NCBI RefSeq assembly: GCF_001905795.1
Contig: NZ_LIXJ01000045.1
Coordinates: forward strand, 5,490-44,736
Direction of reading: 5' to 3'
Source: Streptomyces sp. CB01580
GTDB lineage: Bacteria > Actinomycetota > Actinomycetes > Streptomycetales > Streptomycetaceae
Length of the DNA: 39,247 nucleotides
Shown in pieces: positions 27,961 through 33,959 of the stretch (the first letter of the stretch is position 1; each line of letters opens with the position of its first letter). Made by a program: the position numbers and the translations under genes. The notes beneath the pieces were generated by a model. It did no database searches, had not been told where the DNA came from, and saw only the letters and a list, made by a program, of their open reading frames with translations.

Positions 27961-27983
27961 TTTATAGTCAGAGTGACTATTAA
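27961..27983. promoter_or_regulatory. Palindromic operator over the pnuC promoter (candidate NrtR box)
   Basis: ATAGTCA-GAG-TGACTAT (27964-27980) is a perfect 7-3-7 inverted repeat, and two of the next three flanking pairs also match (TTT...TAA), giving 10-bp arms with one mismatch. TATAGT at 27963-27968 is a good -10 element inside it, so a bound repressor would block transcription. The pnuC ribosome site starts at 27982. The nrtR-like gene two genes downstream makes NrtR the obvious candidate binder; this is inference. Confidence 0.72.
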
Positions 27984-27993
27984 GGAGGCGGGA

Positions 27994-28653
27994 GTGAGTC
28001 TCGCGGATGTCCTCGATCCTCTGCAGCAACCCCTGGTGACGATCCTCGGCACCCCGGTCAGCTGGACCGAGGTACTCGGTTTCGGCAGCGGGGCGCTCTG
28101 TGTCTGGCTCGTGGCCCGCCAGCACATCGCCAACTGGCCGATCGGCATCGCCAACAACCTCTTCTTCATCGTGTTGTTCGCCCAGTCCGGTCTGTACGCC
28201 GACGCCGGCCTCCAGGTCGTCTTCATCGCCCTCGCCGTGTTCGGCTGGTGGACCTGGACCCACGGGGGTGGACCAGGTGCGCCCGACCTGCCGGTGCGCC
28301 GTACCACGCGCACCGAATGGGTCCTGCTGCTCGCGGCGGGGGCGGTGGGGACCTGCGCCCTCACCGTCCTGCTGGACCGTGCCACCGACTCCACCGTGCC
28401 CTTCTGGGACGCCCTGACGACCGCGCTGTCCCTGACGGCCACGTACGGGCAGTGCCGCAAACTCGTCGAGTCGTGGTGGCTCTGGATCGCCGCCGACGTG
28501 GTGTACATCCCGCTCTACGCGCACAAGGAGCTCTACCTCACCTCCCTGCTGTACATCGGATTCCTGATGCTGTGCCTGGCCGGCCTGCGCAACTGGCGGC
28601 GCGATCTCGCCGCCCGGCAGCAGCCGCAGCGGCCCGTGGAGGTGACGGCGTGA
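27994..28653 (+). CDS. pnuC: Nicotinamide riboside transporter PnuC
   Basis: A 219-residue integral membrane protein of the PnuC vitamin-transporter family, which carries nicotinamide riboside by facilitated diffusion driven by intracellular phosphorylation. Several hydrophobic helices are visible, with family motifs NWPIGIANNLFFIVLFAQSG, YADAGLQVVFIALAVFGWW and the closing KLVESWWLWIAADVVYIPLY, YLTSLLYIGFLMLCLAG. GTG 27994 is 5 nt after AAGGAGG. It overlaps the nadR-like gene by 4 bp (GTGA), matching transport to phosphorylation. The palindrome at 27961-27983 should regulate it. Confidence 0.93.
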   Translation: MSLADVLDPLQQPLVTILGTPVSWTEVLGFGSGALCVWLVARQHIANWPIGIANNLFFIVLFAQSGLYADAGLQVVFIALAVFGWWTWTHGGGPGAPDLPVRRTTRTEWVLLLAAGAVGTCALTVLLDRATDSTVPFWDALTTALSLTATYGQCRKLVESWWLWIAADVVYIPLYAHKELYLTSLLYIGFLMLCLAGLRNWRRDLAARQQPQRPVEVTA

Positions 28654-29729
28654 AGCGCTTCGGGCACGGGCTCGTCCTCGGCAAGTTCTATCCGCCGCAC
28701 GCCGGTCACCACCACCTCGTGCGCACCGCGCGGGACCGGTGCGAGCGGCTGACCGTCCTGGTCTGCGCCGCCTCCGTCGAATCCGTGCCGCTCGCCGAAC
28801 GGGTGGCCTGGATGCGGGAGACGCACCCGGACGTACGGGTCGTGGGCGCCGTCGACGACATCCCCATGGACCTCCACGACCCGGCGATCTGGGACGCGCA
28901 CATGGCCGTCTTCACCCGGGCCGTGCCCGAACCGGTGGACGCCGTCTTCACCTCGGAGTCGTACGGGGACGAGCTGGCCCGCAGATTCGGTGCCGTGCCC
29001 GTCTGCGTCGATCCCGACCGCACGGTCTTCCCGGTCTCCGGCACCGCCGTCCGCAAGGACCCGGTCGGCTGCTGGGACTTCCTCGAACCGCCCGTCCGGG
29101 CCGCGCTCGCCCGCCGGGTCGTCGTCCTCGGCGCGGAATCCACCGGCACCACGACGATGGCCCGCGCGCTCACCGACCACTACCGGCGGCGCGGCGGGGT
29201 CTGGGCGCGCACCGGGTACGTCGCCGAGTACGGACGGGAGTTCAGCGAACGGAAGCTGGCCGAGCTGCGCTCCCGGTGGCCCGACGCCCAGTGGGAGGAC
29301 GTCACCTTCGGCACGGAGGACTTCCCGCTGATCGCCCGGGCGCAGAACGACGCGGAGGAGTCGGCCGCGCGCGCCGGGTCGCCGGTGCTGATCTGCGACA
29401 CCGACTCCTTCGCCACCACCGTCTGGCACGAACGCTACGTCGGTGGACGCAATCCCCTCGTCGAGGAGATCGCCGACCGGGTCCCGCACCACCTGTGGCT
29501 GCTCACCGACCACGAGGGCGTCGCGTTCGAGGACGACGGGCTGCGCGACGGCGAGGAACTGCGGCCCTGGATGACCGACCGCTTCCGCGCCGAACTCGCC
29601 CGTACCGGAAGACGGTTCGTCGAACTCACCGGGCCCCACCCGGAACGCCTGGCCACCGCCGTCGACGCCGTCGACGCCCTGCTCGCCGCCGGCTGGGACT
29701 TCGCCCCGCCCCTCCCGGAGCGCCGATGA
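28650..29729 (+). CDS. nadR: NadR-like NMN adenylyltransferase / ribosylnicotinamide kinase
   Basis: A 359-residue two-domain enzyme without the repressor HTH of enterobacterial NadR. The N-terminal nucleotidyltransferase domain has GKFYPPHAGH (11-20) and the SGTAVRKDP motif (130-138), expected to convert NMN to NAD. The C-terminal P-loop domain should phosphorylate nicotinamide riboside, but its P-loop reads GAESTGTTT (161-169), with Thr167 where Lys is expected in GxxxxGK(S/T). Other kinase features are TGYVAEYGREFSE, LICDTDSFATTVWHERYVG and HHLWLLTDHEGVAFEDDG. GTG 28650 has GGAGGTG upstream and overlaps pnuC; its stop overlaps the next gene. Kinase activity is uncertain. Confidence 0.88.
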   Translation: MKRFGHGLVLGKFYPPHAGHHHLVRTARDRCERLTVLVCAASVESVPLAERVAWMRETHPDVRVVGAVDDIPMDLHDPAIWDAHMAVFTRAVPEPVDAVFTSESYGDELARRFGAVPVCVDPDRTVFPVSGTAVRKDPVGCWDFLEPPVRAALARRVVVLGAESTGTTTMARALTDHYRRRGGVWARTGYVAEYGREFSERKLAELRSRWPDAQWEDVTFGTEDFPLIARAQNDAEESAARAGSPVLICDTDSFATTVWHERYVGGRNPLVEEIADRVPHHLWLLTDHEGVAFEDDGLRDGEELRPWMTDRFRAELARTGRRFVELTGPHPERLATAVDAVDALLAAGWDFAPPLPERR

Positions 29730-30460
29730 TGAGCACCGGTGTCCCCGCGGGCTACGACCCGTACGCCTTCGAACCGTTCGCGGTCACCGTCGATCTCGCC
29801 GTCTTCACGGTCCACGCCACCCGGCTCGACGTCCTGCTCGTCGAGCGGGGCGAGGACCCGTACAAGGGCTGCTGGGCACTGCCCGGCGGCTTCGTCCGGC
29901 CCCACGAGTCCGCCGAGGACGCCGCCCGCCGGGAACTCGCCGAGGAGACCGGGCTGACCCCGGACACGGCCTCGGCCCTCCACCTGGAACAGCTGCGCAC
30001 CTACAGCGACCCGGACCGGGACCCGAGGATGCGGGTCGTCTCCGTCGCGTACGCCGCACTCGTCCCCGACCTGCCCGAACCGCGCGGCGGCGGCGACGCG
30101 GCCAGCGCCCGCTGGTGGGATGCCGGGGCCACCGGTCCACTCGCCTTCGACCACGACCGGATCCTCGCCGACGCCTACGACCGGATCGGCGCCAAGCTCG
30201 AATACACCTGCCTGGCCACCGCGTTCTGCCCGCCCGAATTCACCCTGGGGGAACTCCAGCAGGTGTACGAGACGGTCTGGGGCGTCACGCTCGACCGGCC
30301 CAACTTCCGGCGCAAGGTCCTCGCCACACCCGGCTTCGTCCAGGCAGTGGAGGGACCGCCGCGCCGCACCGGCGGACGCGGCAAGCCCGCCGCGCTCTAC
30401 CGGGCGGGCGCCGCCACCGCCCTGCACCCCCCGCTCCTGAGGCCGGAAGGCCACTCCTGA
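29726..30460 (+). CDS. nrtR: NrtR-like Nudix transcriptional regulator of NAD metabolism
   Basis: A 244-residue protein with an N-terminal Nudix domain and a C-terminal winged helix, the NrtR layout. The Nudix box at 55-77 is complete: G55-x5-E61-x7-R69-E70-x2-E73-E74-x-G76, whereas many NrtR repressors have lost catalytic residues. The C-terminal part contains KLEYTCLATAFCPPEFTLGE, LQQVYETVWGVTLDRPNFRR and KVLATPGFVQ, the winged-helix signature of the family. NrtR proteins bind ADP-ribose and release DNA. ATG 29726 overlaps the nadR stop; ATG 29729 is equally possible. It likely represses its own operon through the palindrome at 27961-27983 and may also hydrolyse ADP-ribose. Confidence 0.9.
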   Translation: MMSTGVPAGYDPYAFEPFAVTVDLAVFTVHATRLDVLLVERGEDPYKGCWALPGGFVRPHESAEDAARRELAEETGLTPDTASALHLEQLRTYSDPDRDPRMRVVSVAYAALVPDLPEPRGGGDAASARWWDAGATGPLAFDHDRILADAYDRIGAKLEYTCLATAFCPPEFTLGELQQVYETVWGVTLDRPNFRRKVLATPGFVQAVEGPPRRTGGRGKPAALYRAGAATALHPPLLRPEGHS

Positions 30461-30470
30461 CGCCGGGCAG

Positions 30471-30550
30471 CCGTTCCCGGCACCGCAAGACCGTTCCCGG
30501 CACCGCAAGACCGCTGACACACCGCAAGACCGCTGACGACACCGGAAGGA
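30471..30550 (+). repeat. Four-copy 20-bp tandem repeat upstream of the ADP-ribosylglycohydrolase
   Basis: Units at 30471-30490 and 30491-30510 are identical (CCGTTCCCGGCACCGCAAGA). The third, 30511-30529, and the fourth, 30530-30550, keep CCG...CACCG(C/G)AAG with changes. The array fills almost the whole gap between the nrtR-like stop and the ribosome site of the next gene. Confidence 0.85.
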
Positions 30551-30558
30551 AGAACCAC

Positions 30559-31581
30559 GTGATCGTGACCAGGACCACCACCAAGCAGGCCGCCACCGGA
30601 GCACTCACCGGGCTCGCGCTCGGCGACGCGCTGGGCTTCCCGACCGAGTTCAACAACGTGCCGTCGATCCTCGCCAAGTGCGGTCCATGGCGGCAGATGC
30701 GGCTGCCGAATCCCGCGTACGTGACCGACGACACCCAGATGACGCTCGCCCTGGCGCGGGGCATACGCACCGCCATGGACCGCGGGCTGCTCACCCCGCT
30801 GCGACTGGTCCGCCCGGTGCGCGAGGAGTTCGTCGACTGGTACCACTCGCCCGACAACAACCGGGCCCCGGGCCGTACCTGCATGACCGCCTGCCGGCTG
30901 CTCGACAGCGACCGGCTGTGGCAGGAGGCCAGCCGGACCGGGTCCAAGGGCTGCGGCGCCAACATGAGGGTCGTACCGGTCGGGCTCGTCCCCAGGCTGA
31001 GCGACGAACAGCGCTCCGGCGCCGCCCAGTTGCAGGCGGCCCTCACCCACGGCCACCCGACCGCCCTCGCCGCGTCCGACCTGACGGCCCGCGCGGTGTA
31101 CCTGCTGGCGCAGGGGGCGGAGCCGACGGGCCTGATCGGGCAGCTGCGCAGTTACGCCTACGAGAACAGCGGACGCTATCTCACGCGCTGGCTCGGCGAC
31201 CTGTGGCGGTACGCGGGCGACTCCTCCCCGGAGCAGTACATCCGGCGCGGCTGGGAGGAATGCCTCGATGCCCTGGCCCGTGTCCAGGACGCGGTGCGCG
31301 ACCCGTCCCCGGAGACCGACCCCTGCGAGACCACCGGCGACGGCTGGGTCGCGGAGGAGGCGCTCGCCACGGCCCTGCACTGCTTCCTGCTCTTTCCCGA
31401 GGACCCCGTCACCGCCCTGCGCCGGGCCGCCTGCACCCGTGGCGACTCGGACTCCCTCGGCTGCCTCACCGGTGCGTTCGCCGGTGCCCACCTGGGAGCG
31501 GGCGCCTGGCCCAAGGAGTGGTCGGAGCGGATCGAGTACCGCAGCGACCTGTTGGCACTGGGGGCGCTCTGGGACGCTTGA
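30559..31581 (+). CDS. ADP-ribosylglycohydrolase (DraG/ARH family)
   Basis: A 340-residue enzyme of the ADP-ribosylglycohydrolase family, which removes ADP-ribose from proteins or other acceptors using two Mg ions. Metal-site motifs are intact: GDALGFPTE (22-30), TDDTQM (56-61) and GDSDSLGCLTGAFAGAHLG (from 295). Other family features are GRTCMTACRLL and the conserved GSKGCGANMRVVPVGL. GTG 30559 has GGAAGGAAG at 30544-30552. It follows the nrtR-like gene after a 98-bp gap with tandem repeats and lies 3 bp before a nucleotidyltransferase gene. Its substrate here (protein, RNA, DNA or small molecule) is unknown; the neighbours suggest ADP-ribose recycling. Confidence 0.93.
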   Translation: MIVTRTTTKQAATGALTGLALGDALGFPTEFNNVPSILAKCGPWRQMRLPNPAYVTDDTQMTLALARGIRTAMDRGLLTPLRLVRPVREEFVDWYHSPDNNRAPGRTCMTACRLLDSDRLWQEASRTGSKGCGANMRVVPVGLVPRLSDEQRSGAAQLQAALTHGHPTALAASDLTARAVYLLAQGAEPTGLIGQLRSYAYENSGRYLTRWLGDLWRYAGDSSPEQYIRRGWEECLDALARVQDAVRDPSPETDPCETTGDGWVAEEALATALHCFLLFPEDPVTALRRAACTRGDSDSLGCLTGAFAGAHLGAGAWPKEWSERIEYRSDLLALGALWDA

Positions 31582-31584
31582 TCC

Positions 31585-32400
31585 ATGCGTACGAAGACGG
31601 AACACCTCCAGGAGGCCGGGCTGCCGGTCACGGACCTCGACCCGGTCCTCGCCGGGGAACGCGACCCGCTGGTGTTCGTCACGGTCTCCGGGGCGCATCT
31701 GTACGGGTTTCCGTCCAGGGACTCGGACGTGGACCTTCGGGGGGTCCATCTCCTGCCCGCGGAGGATCTCCTCGGGCTGCGCCCGCCCGAGGAGACACGC
31801 TCGCGGATGTGGGACCGGGACGGGGTCGAGATGGACCTCGTCACCCACGACCTGCGGAAGTTCGTCCGGCTGATGCTGAAACCGAACGGCTACGTGCTCG
31901 AACAGCTGCTGTCCCCGCTCGTGGTGCGCACGAGCGGACCGCACGCGGAACTGGCGGACCTGGCCCCCGCCGTGCTCACCCGCCGCCACGCCCACCACTA
32001 CCGCGGCTTCGCCCGCACCCAGTGGGCGCTCCACGAGAAGACCGGAGAACTGAAGCCCCTGCTCTACACGTTCCGGGCACTGCTCACCGGCATCCATCTG
32101 ATGCGCAGCGGCGAGGTGACGGCGCATCTGCCGACGCTGCTCGGCGAGGTCGCCGCCCCGGCGTATCTGCCCGAGCTGATCGCCGCGAAGGCCGAGGCCG
32201 AGCACGTGGGAGCGCAGGACGTGGACGGCACGGGGGTGTCCCGGGACGTCGAGAGGCTGCACGAGGTGCTCGACCGGGCGCAGGCGGAGTCCGCGCTCCC
32301 CGAGGCGGCCGGAGGACTCGACGCCCTGCACGACCTCGTGGTGCGGACGCGGCCGACGCCCCGTCCCCCGGTCACGCCCTCGGCCGCCGGGCGGACCTGA
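31585..32400 (+). CDS. Pol beta-superfamily nucleotidyltransferase (COG3541/RlaP-like), copy 1
   Basis: A 271-residue predicted nucleotidyltransferase. The active-site motif is VTVSGAHLYGFPSRDSDVDL (32-51) followed by RGVHLL, with the metal-binding Asp48 and Asp50 and probably a third acidic residue in VEMDLVTHDLRKFV. Then comes KPNGYVLEQLLSPLVV and a helical C-terminal domain with KPLLYTFRALLTGIHLMRSG. The family includes RlaP, a nucleotidyltransferase noted in comparative genomics beside RNA ligases; its substrate is not established. ATG 31585 is 3 bp after the ADP-ribosylglycohydrolase stop with only a weak ribosome site, so translation is probably coupled. Its paralogue lies convergently downstream. 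Confidence 0.85.
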   Translation: MRTKTEHLQEAGLPVTDLDPVLAGERDPLVFVTVSGAHLYGFPSRDSDVDLRGVHLLPAEDLLGLRPPEETRSRMWDRDGVEMDLVTHDLRKFVRLMLKPNGYVLEQLLSPLVVRTSGPHAELADLAPAVLTRRHAHHYRGFARTQWALHEKTGELKPLLYTFRALLTGIHLMRSGEVTAHLPTLLGEVAAPAYLPELIAAKAEAEHVGAQDVDGTGVSRDVERLHEVLDRAQAESALPEAAGGLDALHDLVVRTRPTPRPPVTPSAAGRT

Positions 32401-32427
32401 CCGGGACTCGTCCGGCCCGGGAGGCGC

Positions 32428-33132
32428 TCACCCCTGGTCGTTTCGCAGCGCGGACGCCCGGCGGGTGCGCACGAGGAAGTCCTCCACGCGGGAGCGGTCC
32501 GGCTGCGGGGGGAGCGGCGAGGTCCGTACGGCCTCGTCGTTCTCCTCCGCCAGCCGGGTCATCCGGCGTTCGACCTCCGGCCAGGGCACCTCGCCGCGCT
32601 TGACCGCCAGCAACTCCTCCCGGGCCGGCCCCACCTCGATCACGAGCTCGCCGGTGCGCAGCAGATCACGGCCGGTGGTCAGCAGCCGCAGCAGATGCAT
32701 GGCGTGCTTCCAGCGCGGCGCCCCGTACTGCCGGACGTCCGCCTCCAGTTTCCTGCGCTGCCCCAGCGCGTACCGGACGAAGGTCCGATGGGCCAGCCGG
32801 GACAGGAACGCGCCGCGCAGGGACAGGAGTTCACGGCCCACGTCGTCGATGCGCTCCACCAGCGGCGAGTGCAGGCACTCCAGCACATTGGGGTTGGCGC
32901 GCAGGGCCAGTTCGCAGAAGCGTTCCAGCTCCCAGGAGAACTGCTCCTCCGCCGGCCCCTCGACATGCGTCGGCGGCTTGTCGAACCGCCAGAACAGCGG
33001 GGTCGGCACGAGGAAGACGCCGCGCCGGTCGGTGTCACTGCCGTCCGTGGCGAGCCCGAAGGCGCGCGAGCCCATCACACACGAGTAGACCGTGTGATCG
33101 CGCACCAGAGCCTCGGGATCGGGGGTGATCAT
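32428..33132 (-). CDS. Pol beta-superfamily nucleotidyltransferase (COG3541/RlaP-like), copy 2
   Basis: A 234-residue paralogue of the preceding gene on the opposite strand. The active-site motif is MGSRAFGLATDGSDTDRRGV (20-39), with Asp33 and Asp35 as likely metal ligands. It continues FSWELERFCELALRANPNVL, ECLHSPLVE and KHAMHLLRLLTTGRDLLRTG, mirroring the first copy. ATG 33132 has no ribosome site, but TAGCCT (33140-33145 read on the minus strand) ends 7 nt before the ATG, so the mRNA may be leaderless. The stops of the two copies are 27 bp apart. Partner and substrate unknown. Confidence 0.83.
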   Translation of the reverse strand: MITPDPEALVRDHTVYSCVMGSRAFGLATDGSDTDRRGVFLVPTPLFWRFDKPPTHVEGPAEEQFSWELERFCELALRANPNVLECLHSPLVERIDDVGRELLSLRGAFLSRLAHRTFVRYALGQRRKLEADVRQYGAPRWKHAMHLLRLLTTGRDLLRTGELVIEVGPAREELLAVKRGEVPWPEVERRMTRLAEENDEAVRTSPLPPQPDRSRVEDFLVRTRRASALRNDQG

Positions 33133-33139
33133 GCCCGCG

Positions 33140-33145
33140 AGGCTA
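33140..33145 (-). promoter_or_regulatory. Candidate leaderless -10 element for nucleotidyltransferase copy 2
   Basis: Read on the minus strand, TAGCCT matches the TANNNT form and is followed by 7 nt and then ATG. That spacing places transcription start on the start codon itself. No good -35 hexamer is seen. Confidence 0.45.
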
Positions 33146-33296
33146 CGCGAGCGGGCGCGTCCCGCGCCGGGAGTTCTCCGCTGCCCGGACCGCCGCGCCC
33201 CCGTCGGCGGTCCGGGCCCTCGCGGGTCCGCGCCTCTTCTGCGGCCCGGGCCGATGGCGGCTCCGCCGCGTTCAAGTGGCGGAGGCCGGGGTTCTG

Positions 33297-33311
33297 ATCG
33301 ACATTGTCGAT
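33297..33311. promoter_or_regulatory. Perfect palindrome ATCGACA-T-TGTCGAT
   Basis: A 7-1-7 perfect inverted repeat in an AT-rich pocket, 29 bp upstream of the start at 33340. The form suits a dimeric repressor. Its binder cannot be named. Confidence 0.5.
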
Positions 33312-33339
33312 AAATCATCACCTCCGGAAAGGCGGAACC

Positions 33340-33596
33340 ATGGCGGGAAACGACCTCGGCGGCCTGCTGGGCGCCGCCCTGCCGAGGTCCGTCCCGTCAT
33401 TCGTGGTGGGCCGGCGCGCGGCGTCGGATGCGGTGGATCGCGAGGCGGCGGGGCGCCCGCCCACCGGACCTGTGCGGGCGTTCCGGCAGCGCGGCGAGGC
33501 GCCGCAGCCGTCGTCGGGCGCCCGCCGGCGCTCAGCCGGGCAGACCTTAGGCTGGTCGCGCGGAAGGATCATGTACGCGAGAGTCGGGAGCACGAC
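33340..33596 (+). pseudogene. Possible 5' remnant of a small gene (MAGNDLGGLLGAAL...)
   Basis: An ATG at 33340, preceded by GGAAAGG and GGCGGA and an upstream palindrome, opens a frame starting MAGNDLGGLLGAALP. That beginning resembles the start of Streptomyces DUF937/YidB-like proteins (LGGLLGxLL pattern). After about 15 residues the frame turns into Arg/Pro/Ser-rich, frame-shadow-like sequence and runs into the aroH start. I read it as a truncated gene start left after a deletion. It could also be chance; coordinates of the end are arbitrary. Confidence 0.3.
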
Positions 33597-33959
33597 GTGG
33601 TGGTTCGAGCGGTCCGCGGAGCCGTCCAGCTGGATCAGGACGAGGCCGGGCACATGGCCGAGCGGGTCGGCGCCCTGCTCACCTCGGTCCTGGAGCGCAA
33701 CAGCCTCGTCGCGGACGACCTGATCAGCATCTGGTTCACCGCCACCCCCGACCTGCACAGCGACTTTCCGGCGGCCGCGGTGCGCGGGCTCGGTATCGTC
33801 GACGTGCCGCTGATCTGCGCCCAGGAGCTGGACGTCGCGGGAGCCATGCCCCGCGTGGTGCGGATCCTGGCGCATGTCGAGACGTACCTTCCCAAGTCCG
33901 AGATCACGCACGTGTACCTCGGTGCCACCGCCGCCCTCCGCAAGGACATCGCCCAGTGA
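33597..33959 (+). CDS. aroH: AroH-type chorismate mutase
   Basis: A 120-residue monofunctional chorismate mutase of the trimeric AroH (Bacillus subtilis) class, turning chorismate into prephenate. Family sequence is seen throughout: VRAVRGAVQLDQDEAGHMAE, LLTSVLERNSLVADDLISIW, FTATPDLHSDFPAAAVRGLG, VPLICAQELDVAGAMPRVVR and YLGATAALRKDIAQ. GTG 33597 has GGGAG at 33585-33589, 7 nt upstream; GTG 33600 is also possible. It overlaps tyrA by 4 bp (GTGA), joining two successive steps of tyrosine/phenylalanine synthesis. Confidence 0.95.
   Translation: MVVRAVRGAVQLDQDEAGHMAERVGALLTSVLERNSLVADDLISIWFTATPDLHSDFPAAAVRGLGIVDVPLICAQELDVAGAMPRVVRILAHVETYLPKSEITHVYLGATAALRKDIAQ

Larger units (their letters stand above)
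33146..33596. other. Gene-poor gap with a palindrome and a possible gene remnant
   Basis: About 450 bp between the divergent nucleotidyltransferase copy 2 and aroH. It contains the perfect 15-bp palindrome at 33297-33311 and a start region at 33340 with a ribosome-site-like GGAAAGG. TAGGCT near 33548-33553 is a possible -10 for aroH. I see no complete gene here. Confidence 0.55.
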
